The position numbers and the translations under genes were made by a program. From Acestrorhynchus altus (Eukaryota; Chordata; Actinopteri; Characiformes; Acestrorhynchidae), in contig CM067514.1 in NCBI GenBank assembly GCA_034509495.1, positions 9,830,165 to 9,894,164 on the forward strand: 64,000 nt of DNA, given 5' to 3'. Below, in pieces: positions 33,636 to 46,117 of this stretch. Within the stretch, counting starts at the first letter, position 1. Each line of letters begins with the position of its first letter. The notes below the pieces were generated by a model. That model made no database searches and was not told the DNA's origin. It was given only the letters and a program-made list of their open reading frames with translations.

Positions 33636-33950
33636 AAAGGTATTAAAGTTGAGCCTGATTTTTTTTTAGTAACTTTCTCTACTGTCCAAGGATGGCATTC
33701 TACCACATTTTGGAGCACTGCTCTGAGGATTTGTTTGCAATGAGCAACAAGAACTGTAGTGAAGCCAGGATGTTGACCTCATCACCAACTCCCCAACTTA
33801 TCTCAAAAGTATTGGATGGAGCACCATCAATCCACAGAACATTACTTCACAGCTCAATGTTGTGTGGATTTATACTCCCTGAATTCATGCATGGCATTAA
33901 GTGTGGTGTCAATAGGTTCATGTTTATCTTCTACTGTCTCTGATTGGAAG
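33636..33950 (+). mobile_element. Family-M mariner-like MITE copy, truncated
   Basis: Blocks CTCTACTGTCCAAGGATGGC, TTTTGGAGCACTGCTCTGAG, CTCAAAAGTATTGGATGGAG, GGCATTAAGTGTGGTGTCAA and TAGGTTCATGTTTATCTTC match the other copies. The termini are lost. Confidence 0.75.
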
Positions 33951-36026
33951 CCTGTATTATACATTATTGAAAAGTTAAAACGCTAAAAGCTGAAATATTA
34001 AGAGCTTTATTGTTACAACTGGTGTTGTCTGAATAGATCAAATATGTTGTAGCTTAGTGCCTATATATCGGCTGTGTCAACTGAGGAGTGAATGGTATGT
34101 CTCGAAATTTTAGAGACTGCATCAACTGCATTTTCTTATTAAAAATATAATAATAATGATGATAATAAGTAGAAAATATTTTTTACATATCTGTATAATC
34201 AGCCTACATCAGTCATAAGGGGATTTTAGCTTATTATAATTATAATTATTATTTATTATTTTCTCAATAAGGCACAGTACAGGACAAACAGAACAAATGT
34301 CATTTACATACATCAGACTTAACAACACAGTAGCAAAGCGTCAGTTTAATTTAAGGTCTAAATAGAGGATGGGAAATGGTCAAATCTTTACTGTTTTTGT
34401 TGGTACATAAACCCACCCAAATGTTCAACAGTCAGATGGAAATGTCTGCACATCCCTGGACAAATGCCATTAGTTAATTTTGCTACATAAATTAAGTGAA
34501 CAAATCCTCTACAGGAAACACTTAGCATGTTTAATCAATCATAACTGTTCATTCACTTAATAATAATAAAAACAACAATAAAACATAAAATGTCCTGTTT
34601 AAAGTTTAGTGTGACATTTTTTAATTACCAGCTAATGAATAGGAACTCAAAAGTACCTTCAGAAAGAGAGGTTCTTACTTTTCTGAACTTCATACTCAAC
34701 AACAAAGTTAAATGTATTGATTTATTTTCTCAATTAATGAATGCAGTGGGATCCATCATTACAAGAGCAGAGCTGTATTTAAAAATCACATCATGAATCT
34801 AGACCTTTTTCAAGAACAGATTTAAGAAAATTCCTAAAAACGATACTGGTGAATGAGGCCGGATGAGGCCTTATGAACTTTGGGTTTATCTTAAAATTCT
34901 TTGGGAGTGTTGTGAAACTGACCTCTGTTTGACAGTAACCTGGGGCCAGTTGCAGTACACTTGCAATTTATTGGAATAAAATGGCTGTTGGTTCAAATGC
35001 TATAAGGAGCATTTCTTTTGAAACATTTGTAAATTAAAAAAAAAGAATTACACAAAGTACATTGAGTAGTTTATTTGCTTTCTACTGAGGATTTGTTCAC
35101 TTATGTTTACTTTGAAATTGAACACAACGTCACTAAGCAGGAGTGTCCAAATATTTGAACATGACTGAAAGTGGTCTTCAGAGGAAAGAATACAAAAGAA
35201 AATAGAAAAATGCTGGATAGGTGCCTTTCAAGAGTTACAAAACTGAAAACAGAGGGGAAAAAACAGAAAGGCTCTGAGGACGTGTGCCATCTCCATCTGC
35301 AGTGTGCTGCTGTGATGAAAGGGTCAGTCTGGTGTGGCTAAAAGGGAAGTGATGTCATTGCAACTGCTGTCTGATCCCAGAGCGAGGCTCCAGTGAAGTG
35401 CTGCAGGAGGCTGAAAGCCACATAGGCCTGTGGTGAGGCCTGGCTTAGTCAGAGCGCAGACTTCTGACTTCTGAGGGTAACGAGCCATATCTAATTACGT
35501 TCATCAAGAAGTGTGGCTTAGGTTCTAATAACTTAACCGGAAATCTGCTTGGTGGTTCTGCAGCAGTTCTTTGCTTTTGTCGCTGAGGCATATACATGTT
35601 CTGTTTTGTTCTGACTGTAATGTACGTGCATATGTGTGTTTGTGTGTGTCTGTTGGCCAAAGCCCCAGTTCAACAACGTGCTCTCATGCAGCTGCATTAA
35701 AAAATAATAACAAAAATGCCTGCTGGCAGAGAATCCAGGAGTCTCTGCATAGCACACCTCTTCCAAGGCCACATCAACTCATTTATCCCGAGCCAGGGCA
35801 TGCTGCAAAGCTCCATGCTACTGTGTGTGTCTGTGTGTGTGCGTGATATTACGAGTGAATTGTGTGTGTAGGTGTGAGGGTATATGCAGGTATCTGAGCA
35901 CTGACATCTAAAATGTGTTTTGAATAAGGCTTTTATGCAGAAAGCTTGGCAGGCAGGCAGGCCCATTCAGTAGTAAAGGCCTTCCACTGTTATATGCCAT
36001 GCATTCGCTGCAGGCCTGTGGCTTAC

Positions 36027-36091
36027 CTGCTTCCTTGTCCTCGTCTTCCCTGTCCGCAGTTTAATGTATCTGGCTATCAACTCATTCCGTC
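36027..36091 (-). CDS. tead1: tead1 exon, central TEA DNA-binding domain (GRNELIARYIKLRTGKTRT...)
   Basis: 65 nt. Two bases complete a Gly codon split with the upstream exon (outside the window), then RNELIARYIKLRTGKTRTRK and Q. This is the middle of the TEA domain (helix 2 and the loop before helix 3). The acceptor is TTTCAG and the donor GTAAGC. It is the most 5' tead1 coding exon found here; the exon for about 68 upstream residues (including the IYPPCGRRKIILSDEGKMYG block) was not found up to 64000. Confidence 0.97.
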
Positions 36092-36182
36092 CTGAAAGCA
36101 AAAGACAACAGAAAAGGGGAGGTTTATTCAGCAATCTCATTGTAAGAGTTTACAATATGGCAAAAACATGAATATTTCCAAT

Positions 36183-36600
36183 ACCTACACAATATGGACA
36201 AAAGTACTGGGACACCTGCACACGCTTTGTTTCTTCCAAGTTTTTCCTGTCTTTCCTGATTCTGGAGAACTGCTGTGAGGTTTTGATTGCATTCAGCAAA
36301 GAGTGTTTGTTGGTGAGGTCGGGATGTTGGATAAATGTTGGATATGTCTACCCCATCTTATTCTCAACTCCCTAACTCAGCCCAGAAGTATTGGATGGGG
36401 CACGTTCATTCCAGAAATCAGAGTTAAAGTACTCCATGGCTCAATGCTGGGGGTCTTTATAACCCCTCTAGCCCTGGCATTAGGCACTGTGGCAGTAGAT
36501 TCATTCTTATCTGTTTCTATTCTATTGACAGTGCTTCTCTGCAGGGACTAGACATGCTGTGCATCATATCAACAATAGGTGCAAGTTGAAGAAGAATGCT
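36183..36600 (+). mobile_element. Family-M mariner-like MITE copy
   Basis: The left end ACACAATATGGACAAAAGTA with CTGGGACACCTGCACACGC is well preserved. Internal blocks GAACTGCTGTGAGG, GAGGTCGGGATGTTGGATAA, AAGTATTGGATGGGGCACG, GGCATTAGGCACTGTGGCAG and TTCTCTGCAGGGACTAGACA follow. It lies immediately upstream of the 36091 exon boundary in the transcript. Confidence 0.75.
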
Positions 36601-36604
36601 CACC

Positions 36605-36845
36605 TCCTAATTATTCAATGAGTATTTATTCAGTACCAACTAATTATTATTTAACACTTACTAATTACTCAGTATTCAACTTTTATTTAATAAACTGAAA
36701 TTACCTACTAATATAGAACTTGCACATTATTCTGAATTTACTTATATAAGAACTAATTATTCATTAATAACTATTTAGTATCTAGTACAGACAAACTATT
36801 CAATATTTACTATGAAACTAATATGTATCATTACATATTAAAACA
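36605..36845. repeat. AT-rich degenerate tandem repeat with TAATTA cores
   Basis: Repeated variants of ACTAATTATTCA / CTAATTACTCAGTATTCA about every 15-25 bp over roughly 240 bp. It may be a decayed minisatellite. Confidence 0.5.
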
Positions 36846-36989
36846 TGAGGTTAATGGTATAATTGGCACTGCATGTTTTTCATTCAAACATTTTAAACAA
36901 AATCTTTTTATATATTTTTTATATTTATTTTAAAAGTACAATATGCATGAAATATTCAGTGGACAGTATGATGTAATTTATCTGAACAA

Positions 36990-37770
36990 CCTCAACATAC
37001 TGTCATATCACTCATCCTTGTACAACTGTCCTATTTGGCTATCTCCAAACAGCTTTAAAATGTAAGATGCTCTCCGTGTGTATATTCACGACCGGTTTGC
37101 ATGCAGTGTGGGTCTGTTTTCTGTCCTGAAAATAAACAAACATGCTTCATTTAAATGCAAACGCGGCCTGTATGCGGTATTACCATGAAAAAAGCAAGCC
37201 AAGTCTATAGCCTTTCAGATTAATCTAATTTAATGCCAATTTCTTCAAAGCCTCACGCCATGAAAGGAAACAGATCCCGACATTCATACTGTTACAGCCC
37301 ATAATAGTGGAGGAAATATGTTCATTTAACGCAGTGCTGTTCTCACTAAATTATAATTAAAGCATGGCTTTGTAGTGATTTCCAATTAATGGCAGCTCCA
37401 AACATTCTTCTGCCCTCGGCTCTCCCACCCCTAATTGCTGATGCGAGACACAATGACCCCTGCTTAGCCTTTTCATATGTTAATAACATACCGCTACCCC
37501 AAAACTATTACGCAAATTATAGGTAAGGAGCCACTCTAATTATGTGTCCAGCTGTATCCAACGGTTGTCATAGAACTGTTTTCTTTCTCTTTTCTTTTTT
37601 TTTTTTTTATTTTAAATCAGGGCCACGCCGCATAATAACCTTTTTAAATGGGCGCGCTGTGGATTTCCAGTACAATTTAAGGCTCTGCCCTCACAATTTA
37701 CTTTGGAACAACATTAAACTGCATTTTCAACACTGCGTTGTAATTACTCTGGGCAAAGTGGGCTGAAAAT
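36990..37770. promoter_or_regulatory. Candidate conserved non-coding element (intronic enhancer-like)
   Basis: About 780 bp of non-repetitive DNA with many homeodomain-type cores (TAATTA, ATTAA, CAATTAATGG) and no transposon hallmarks, unlike its surroundings. It includes GCCAATTTCTTCAAAGCC, TTTCCAATTAATGGCAGC and CATATGTTAATAACAT. Function is inferred from composition only. Confidence 0.35.
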
Positions 37771-37884
37771 AGAGAAGAGGAAATAAAAAAGAAAATAATA
37801 AGCATTCTAAATAAGAGTCTGAGCCTATCACATGAGTCAGAAAAGTGACATCACTAATATGTCATATGAACGTATGGGTCTATA

Positions 37885-38160
37885 TACTGACATGCCAAAA
37901 GTCATGATATAGCAGTATTGCAACACCCACACCTGTTTAAGTTGTGAGGCATTATCTTGTGAGCGAGGTTAAACACTGGCCAACAGGCTCATGACAAGGT
38001 ACTGTACATTATCATGAGCAAGTTCGTGCAAGGTCTGATGGTGGACGTCAGTTGGGACATTTCTTTTCCAAAGAGGACATTTAACACTCAGCACCAGAAG
38101 GAATACCGTGCTATCAGGCCCCAGTTGTAAAGACTTGGTTCTATAACATTCTCTGTACAC
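37885..38160. repeat. Unclassified dispersed repeat, second copy of 5305-5750 family
   Basis: Shares ordered blocks with 5305-5750 (CTTGTGAG, AACACTGG, a GACAAGGT-type block, GCAAGGTCTGATGG). It abuts the family-A Tc1 remnant downstream, so nesting is possible. Confidence 0.4.
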
Positions 38161-38324
38161 GTGACGTTGTGGATCGGGGAATATTAAATACCTTCAACTT
38201 TGTGGGTCCGAAATGGATGGGACAATTCAATTCCAATTATGCCTTGCTTGAATACCACCTTGCCATCGAACCCCTGTGGTAACAACTGAGGCATTCATAA
38301 TCACTTAAAGCTTTCCTGATTTTT

Positions 38325-38808
38325 GTCATGTCGTTGTAGATAAGTGCAGCCTATAGTCTTGGGATGAACTTGCTAGGATGGCCTGACCTGGCCATATTGG
38401 CAGTTGTTTCACTTGTAAATAATTTAGCAGACAGTGAAACAACTGATTTCTAATTGTTCTGAGATCATTTTAAAACCATTCCCAGACTCTTTTGTATCTA
38501 CAACCTTCTATTTGAACTTCTCAGAGAGCTCTTCAGGTCTGGTCAGGGTGATACCACTCGCTTCAACAATCAAGAGCAAACCAAAGTAATGTCAGAGGTT
38601 TAAAATGACAGGCTCCTCCAAAATCCTCTCTAACAATGGTCTAATCATTTGCAGCTAATGTGCGGCACCTGATTCTAATTTTAGGTAATGTATGTAGTAG
38701 TATTTTTTTTTCACAACAAAACAGGATTTCCACTTCATTCCTTTCAAATGAAGATCGATGTTAAAAAGACAGGTTTTCATGGGGTGTGCTAATTTTTAAA
38801 CATGACTG
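38325..38808 (-). mobile_element. Tc1-like remnant (family A, inverted relative of 9297-10389)
   Basis: The right end GGGGTGTGCTAATTTTTAAA with CATGACTG before TA (38809-38810) matches the inverted left end of the element at 9297. Further inside, the blocks CTTGCTAGGATGGCCTGA, CACCTGATTCTAATTTTAGG and GCTCCTCCAAAATCCTCTC are inverted matches to 9297-9700. The distal half and second end are missing. Confidence 0.7.
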
Positions 38809-38873
38809 TAAATAGGTGCATGAGTGACCAGTATACTGAAATACTGTAAATGCTGCTAGGCTATGGGAAGGCG

Positions 38874-38881
<8 letters not shown>

Positions 38882-38921
<40 letters not shown>
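38882..38921. repeat. (CA)20 microsatellite
   Basis: A perfect CA array preceded by a GCGCACGCGC purine-pyrimidine alternating run, so a Z-DNA-prone segment. Confidence 0.97.
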
Positions 38922-38922
<1 letters not shown>

Positions 38923-39379
38923 GCAGGCTGTAGACTCTGCCTGCTGTGCACTGAGGGAGCTTGCTGTGTTCAGGTGGGTCAGATGAAAGCCAGCGGGGCC
39001 GGGTAATGCCTCTTGAGCTTCTGCCATTACACACACCTGCCGCGTGAAAAAGAACCTCTCACACTTTGTGTGTGCCTGCACGTGTTTGTATGTGTGTGAT
39101 GTACTTCTTTGGCTAAAAAATAGCATGTTTTAGAGATTTTGAATGCTACCAGTTTTTAATTAATTTGTAGGTTATTGTATTTTTTGTAATGTCTATCTAC
39201 AAAATTTTATGCACACAAATCACAGGTTTCAGCAGGCTCTTTTTGATACCGTGCCTTTAAGATCTATGCAAATAACCTCTCTCTGATTTGCTGGGCTGTG
39301 CTGTCCCTTGTTCAAAAAAGTTGAGAAACTGAAAAGCTGGATGAATGAGTCCAAATGGTTGCCGACGCCCCTTTACTGA

Positions 39380-39530
39380 GCACAATCTACTTGCACCCAT
39401 TTCTGGCACAGATGTGAAAATGCACACACACCTAGGTCAATCCATGTAGAGAAGTACTGCCAATAGTAAAGGACACTCTGGAGCAGATAAACAAACATGA
39501 AGCTACTGGTACCATGCCTAATGACAAGGG
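39380..39530 (-). mobile_element. Family-M MITE fragment
   Basis: Reverse-complement blocks of the family's right half: CTTGCACCCATTTCTGGCAC, AGATGTGAAAATGCACACAC, GTAGAGAAGTACTGCCAATA and CTCTGGAGCAGATAAACA. Only the right portion is present. Confidence 0.6.
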
Positions 39531-40127
39531 TTGGAAAGGCACAACTCTAAATTATCAGAATAAAATGGCTTTATAGAATATTTATAAAGTGTTAGTAGTT
39601 GGGCTCTCTATCATGTCACCAAGAGTTTCCCTAAACACACAAATGTCAATCACAAAGCCATTGCACTTTTGAATGAAAACAGACCAAAAAACTTCAGCAA
39701 GGCCCCGTCCAACAGGTGTGCACTGCTGCCTAGCCTCAGGGAAGGGCCCATACGGATGTTAGACACACGCGTGTGTTTGTGTGCGTATTAGATGAGCTGA
39801 AGCGTGAGGGCACTCTCATCTACTTCCCGCAAAAGCATTTTGTTAAGGCCGTGACGGCGGCAGGAGATCATGTGACCCCAAGACAAATAAATAGCATCTG
39901 GGGGATTTGCAGTTCCAGCCCGCCACCCCAGCATGCCTGCACTGTAATCTCTCCCAGATGAAGCCGGGGCCCTCGCCACTTTCAATAATTCACACACTGT
40001 GTACACATAACATGACAATAAGGCTATTCATGCAGACGCCTGATTCCTAGATCAAAGCTCACAATCGGCCAGCTGTAAGCATGCTTACTGCTGAATAATT
40101 CATTCTTTTCACCAGCTCAAAAAAAGA

Positions 40128-40163
40128 AAAGAAAAAAAAAAAAAGGGGGGGGGGGGGGGGGGG
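40128..40163. repeat. A-run followed by a G19 homopolymer
   Basis: An A-rich run switches directly to about 19 consecutive G (40145-40163). Long poly-G is unusual and also error-prone in sequencing. Confidence 0.85.
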
Positions 40164-43100
40164 TGCACTCTGCTCAGCGGGACTAGGCCAGCGCACTTTC
40201 TCTCCCGTGTTTGCAGTGCAAAACAACATTGGCAGAAAAAATGAGAACCTGAAAGGAGGAGGGGAAAAAAGGGAGGGAGGCAGCATTAAAGGCCCCCCAA
40301 ATCCCTGCGACACAAGCACCCACCCCCCGTGAAGTTTATATGGGGCAATACTTTGTGTCTTATAAGCTAATCAGCACTACTGTTTTATTTTCAGAAGGAA
40401 AAGAGAGCAGAGCCCCAACACGTGGCCCAACAACCAGGAATGAGATCTCCCCCACAGAGATTTCTTAATAAAAGTATTAAAAAAGGGGGGAAATTTTTTT
40501 GGATAGATGTGTACAACATTAATCTCTGGACTGTATGCCAAATTGAAATCATGACTGCAAGGATCCCTGCTGTCCAACATAGTTTAAATATCATCGTTGT
40601 AACACAAAATACCTTACATCTCCAAAACAGTAACTTTACAGGAGAAGGAAAAATCCTTTGTAAGTAATTCTACCTTGACGTTTAATTTTGACAGATGGGT
40701 GTTTCAGGTTCAGCAAATCAAAATGGACCAGAAAAATACCCAATGATCTTTCTTTTTGGGGCACATATATTGGTCCTATTGTGAAAAATTGATACATGTA
40801 CAGAACAACTGCAAGACTCATGTAAATAAGTGAAAAATTCAATCCAGTACAAACTTGCACAGTTGCACGGAAAAAACAAACATGTTAGAAGCCAGAACTG
40901 CAACTTCCTGATAAAAAAGCAAAAGCAAATGGTCCCTCATAGCTCAGGGTTCCAAACATTGATAATTCAGGCAGAGATCCTGATGTTAAAGGCTGGTTAG
41001 TAACTACTGCAGATGCATCAAATAGCTTGTAGCCAAAGTGATTTAATGGCGGATGAAGCGGCCAGGGTCTTGTGACGCATGCACTTTGATCATTCACTGT
41101 TCAAACTCATACTGCTGCTTTTCAGGATGCACATGCCACTGTCTTCTCCATCATTCAGCCAACTTCATCAAAACCTCCTCTTCACTGATCTGCAACAACC
41201 AGCTCCATGGTGTATGACTAGGTGCCACCAGCGTGTTTACATTAAACAGAAATAAAATTTAAAATCACTGAATAAATGGAAGAGCTTCTACACTGCATTT
41301 GTGCTACATTTTAAGGACCTTCAGGAAAATTAGGAAATTTTGTGCTCTGGCATCAGAAGTCAGGTGGAACTTCTTTCACACAGTTTTTGCCAGTAGCAAG
41401 AAAGATACTAATATGCATCTAATACACATGTAACAACTCTTTTACAGCATCAGTCAACATCAAGGGATGGTGAGCTTGTAAAGGAACAAAATGTCCTAAG
41501 ATCACCTTTACCACTTCCCATTCAGATCCTTCAGGAAGGGAACGGACTGGAGCGTGAACCTCATGAAGGAGGTTCATCTCGTCACTCAAAACAGCAGGGG
41601 AAGGATTAGGTATTTATGGACTAACCCCAAAGAGCCCTGCCCTGGCCCTGGGCAGAACGTGAAAGTGTGTTCTGTACCTTCTGACTCTGAATGACCCTGG
41701 AGGTCCTGCATCAAATCAATAGCCCTCAAATGGCAGTGGGCCCACAATAGAGCCTTGAGGCACCCCTCTCTTCCAAGGATTGGCCTCCAGCAGCTGACTC
41801 CTCTATTCAATCAGAAATGCAGCCCGACTCTCGGTGGCGCCTCTGTCTGAGGCTGCTGCACCGCCTACCCCGTGCCCTTGCTCCCTGCTGGGGGAACCTT
41901 TCAGAACACCCACCATAGCATAGAGACTCCCTTAGCTTGGCTTGCCTTCATATGCAGAGAGGAAACCTTACAGCTGTTTTTGGGTCATGCCGAAGGCATT
42001 TAAATTCAGCCACTATGAGGAACTCTCTTTAAGCAGGGTGGAGAACTGATTATCTGCATAATGCAACAAGCTGACATGTGGAAGTCAGTTGAGTGCAAGA
42101 AACGGTTAACTGCCTTTATAGAAAAGTCCAGTCCACCTCCCCTTCTCACTTCATCCCTCCCTCCCTCCCTCACTTCAGACCCTCCCTGAATCGGTGGGGT
42201 TTACACAGCTGCTCCGTCTGCACACCCCCACCATTGCTCTTCTAACCTCCACCCCCTGCTGCTGCAATGGAGGCCAGCCTGATTTACAACACATTCACTT
42301 TCCCCTGGCACATTCTGACCATGTTCCATCACACTCCTTTCATTTGGGAGTAGATTTCATTAGCTCGACCGGTTCGCTTTTAATCCGCTCCACGGCAACT
42401 TATTTCCTCTGTGTTTTTATTGCTTCTTTCCCAGGGTTGCCCAAACACCCTAAAACCAATGGCAAGTTGGAGCTTTAGTTTTACTTTTACTTTTATTTCA
42501 AAAGTACACATTTGTAATCATGAGGAATCCGTCTAGACATGCCCATTATTTGAGGTCTACTGGGAAAGCCCAGGTCTTAAAACTGAAGTGCTACTGAAAA
42601 GTCATTATGGTAAATAAAAAGGAGAAAATGTGCCATATTCGTAATCACCCTCATCACCAAATAAAAAGATGGCAACATTTTTCTGCCATCCATTGGGAGC
42701 CCCCAGGTTTGGATTTTGCAAAAACCTGCTGGTCCATAATCCATACTCTTAACCTCAGTCGAAGCAACACGTGGCTTGCCCCTCCTCCTTTTCCCAGGTC
42801 ATTGAATTGGGACAGCCTCAGTCATATCCCCCATCGTTGCTGTCGCTAGCATTAACATCCGTTTTTGCCTGCTACTGCTCTGCGGGAGGATGAAGGAAAA
42901 TTGCCATTGATTCAACACCCAGGGGGCACGGCAAATAAAGACCCATCATCCATCCCCGCCGGCATGTCAAAGCAAAGATGATTTAATCAAAGAAAAGCAG
43001 GCACCTCGACGCGAGCACATGCGATAAACAGCGACCCTCATTTACGTTATTGCGTATTAAAGCATTTTAATGGCCTCAGTTGCATCCTTTGATTGCTAAT

Positions 43101-44049
43101 AACACATCTCTCTGTGGCCGTGTCTCCTTTTCTTTCGCTCAGCACTTTTTAAAGCACTCATTTCCTGTAGCAGCACTTTTGTTTAACACAGACCCAACCG
43201 CGATCACATCTGGCCCAGCGGCCAGGGATGATGTCAGCTCACGTTGGGCTGCGCCAGCTCAAGGCCCAGCAGAGTCAGCCGGTGGAGCTCTTGCGCACAC
43301 ACTCTTGCAAAGCTTCTCTTCATGTGGCTTTTCCCTCATGAAAGCACTCCCTCCTCTCTGGGACACGAAAGGCAGCTTTCAGGCAGCCCACAGAGTGCCA
43401 CCTCAACTCAGCCCCACTTCCAAATCTATCATTAATTCTCATTAGCTTGTAATTTCCTAAGTGTCACTTGTCATGATGGAAAAGAATCACAATCACAATT
43501 TTGCCATTGACTAACCTTATTTAGCCCACAGAAAGGCTCAACATGCCTGTTAGATGTAAACGAACTGCCATGCAATTATACGGGACAATGCTTTAGACCT
43601 TGGGCTGTTTAAACAACAACAAAAAGCAACAGCGTTTTTTAAATCACATACGTGCAATTACACAAAGTGATACTGTGTGTATTAACGGAAAAAATCTGCA
43701 ACTCATTAGTGAATAGCTTTGGTAAAAGTACCTTTGCTTCCATCTGAAGAGTGTTATCAAGGTAATACTAACTGAACTGCTTGTAACGTGTAACATTATA
43801 TTAACTGTCTAGAGTGCAGATGTACAGTCAGTCTCTACATGCAAGCAAAGGAACATTAAGTCTTTCTATTTAGCTTTTGTCCACTGAAGACAGCAGAGGC
43901 CGCAGTTCTGTCCCAGAGTGGGGTGTCAAGCTCAGACAATACCACTGCCTTCCTGTCATGCGTGATAGATGACTCAAGGGTCTTGGGCTTTCATTAGCAT
44001 CACAATGGACCAACAATATGGAGGCATTCACTCTGAGGGTTCCTGGCTG

Positions 44050-44053
<4 letters not shown>

Positions 44054-44106
<53 letters not shown>
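44054..44106. repeat. (TG)n microsatellite
   Basis: A perfect TG array of about 26 units. Confidence 0.97.
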
Positions 44107-44107
<1 letters not shown>

Positions 44108-45907
44108 AAGGGAAGGCAGGAAGCCTTTTACTCCCAAGAACAACGCCATTCTCGGAAGCACTGCTAGCCAGGAGGGGAGGCTATTTAAGATGAAGACAAA
44201 GAACAGGACTTGTGCCTTGGAAGCTGAACAGGTGACAAAGCTCAGCTTTTGAAGTGTCTTGCATTTGTATGCTGCACACCTGCAAGTCTACAGAAGAATA
44301 AAATCATCCACTATATGCACTAAGTGAAATATACTACACATGTGCAGGAATTTCCTCTCTCTCGGGAATGTGACCTTAATTAACTTTCACTCTTAATGTC
44401 TTTTAACACAGGTACATGCACTTAAAAGCTATTTTTTTAATTACATGCTTTGACTCCTCTTCATCAAGCTTCTCAGAGGAGAAATTGTTCAATATGGAAG
44501 ACATCCTTCATACACATACAATCACATTCAGGGCACCGGGGAAACTGAAACAGCCCCTAGATTAGGGCTCTTGTTCTAAGTAGTATGGTAAATATGACCT
44601 CTTGAGTAAGCGCGGCTTAACAGATTTTGCAGGTCAGTACTGCCAGACGCTGCTCTCAGAGATAATGAGGGGAAGGGGTACAAGGAATGAGCATGGCCAG
44701 TCACTGAAATCCATTTAGAGAAACACAGGATAACGGCTGCTGATCTAACATCTGACTCCAGCCAACCAGCTGCTGATTAAGGCTGGCTTAAGTTCCCAAA
44801 TGGGAACTTTGATGGGAGGGTGGTGGGGTGCTCCAGGCTTTAGAACACAGAGCCATAAGAAAGATTTCAAGGTCAAAGACGGCACGCCCACAGCAATGAC
44901 CATTGTACGCACTCCAGGCACCCTTTTACGGGTCACAATGCTGGACCCCAAACACCCCTGCCTTTACAAGCTATAAGCTCCAGCCTATACGTTCTGCACC
45001 ATGACCTAGCGAACTATGGGCTTGTCTGGAGTTGGCTGCCATTCCCCCAAAGCCATCTGCCACCCGCTGTGCACAGTACGATGTTTCACAATGCACGGAC
45101 ATACGCGGGCCATCTCCTTGCCATAATCCTGCCCTTATTAACCAATCACCAGGGGAGTCTTCATGTATGGCTGGCTGAGTGAAAAAGGGAAACAAGCATA
45201 ATCTTTCTACATACCTAGTAACCTTTTGTCCAATTCCAGTAGCCATACAGCTGTATGATAAAGCAACAAGAATAATTCCCAGAACTACTTCTATTAGCGG
45301 CCTAACAACACCACAGTACGCACTATGCAAACAGCTAGACATTTCTCCCAGACTTTGAGGGGTGCCTGCTGTCTTTTATATGCATAAATTAGCCTAATTC
45401 TGGCTGCATTAGGTTAATGGGAATACTTGTCCTGAATTCTGAGTTAAGTGCATTTTTAGCGCAAAATAGAAGCTGCATCACAGGTGTAGACAATCATATT
45501 CAGAGAGATATTTCTCCAAATTTAAACAGAAGACCATTTTTATCCTAAAAATATCTAATGTATTTTTTAATTACTGACTTCTGTCCACAGTAGTGGTGCA
45601 TGAAACTGGGAAAAACTACCATTGCAATTTTTTACTTCAATATATATTGCAATATTTAAAAAAATACAGGAATTTTCAACAGATTTCACCAGACGTCAAT
45701 AATCTAATTTATAAGGATATTCATATTGTACTTATATTGTCTATCCAAGATACACAGCGATGAACAATCAATGATATTGGTCAGGCAATGCAAATAGTTC
45801 ACTATTTCATTGCCTTGTACTCAACAGCCCAGTGCTATAACCACTGCATAAAATGTATTATCGTGCCCAAATTAATAACAATAATAAAAAAAACATACCA
45901 TAAATAT

Positions 45908-46117
45908 CAGACAGTGGTGTCTTGGTGGTTGGAGTGCTGGGTTGTTGATCACAAGGTTGTGGGTTCACCATCAGGGTCTGCTATGCTGACACCGTTGGGC
46001 CTTTACCAAGGAACCTTAACCTCCATGGGCCCTAAAGCATGTCTGACCCAGATTTCAAGCTGGGATATGCCAATAGAACACATTCACTGTACTGTACACA
46101 TCATGACAATAAAATAT
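45908..46117 (+). repeat. tRNA-derived SINE
   Basis: A box-A-like TTGGTGGTTGGAGTGCTGG and a box-B-like GGTTGTGGGTTCACCA are about 40 bp apart, then a body with CTGCTATGCTGACACCGTTG, GGGCCTTTACCAAGGAACC and CTTAACCTCCATGGGC. The tail is GTACACATCATGACAATAAA. This is the classic structure of a fish tRNA-type SINE with a LINE-related tail. Confidence 0.8.

Larger units (their letters stand above)
31109..36026 (-). other. tead1 intron with Tc1-like family D and family-M copies
   Basis: A GT-AG intron of 4.9 kb. It holds an (AGG)n run (31268-31304), a Tc1-like element (31856-32611), a family-M copy (33636-33950) and a GC-rich CNE-like block at about 32870-33075. An unclassified repeat-like piece at about 34900-35165 ends with GTGTCCAAATATTTGAACAT. 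The rest is AT-rich with nothing recognised. Confidence 0.75.

Noticed and set aside
45908..45985. Possible functional tRNA gene
   Set aside because: Box A and box B resemble a tRNA promoter, but the arms do not form a cloverleaf and a SINE body and tail follow.
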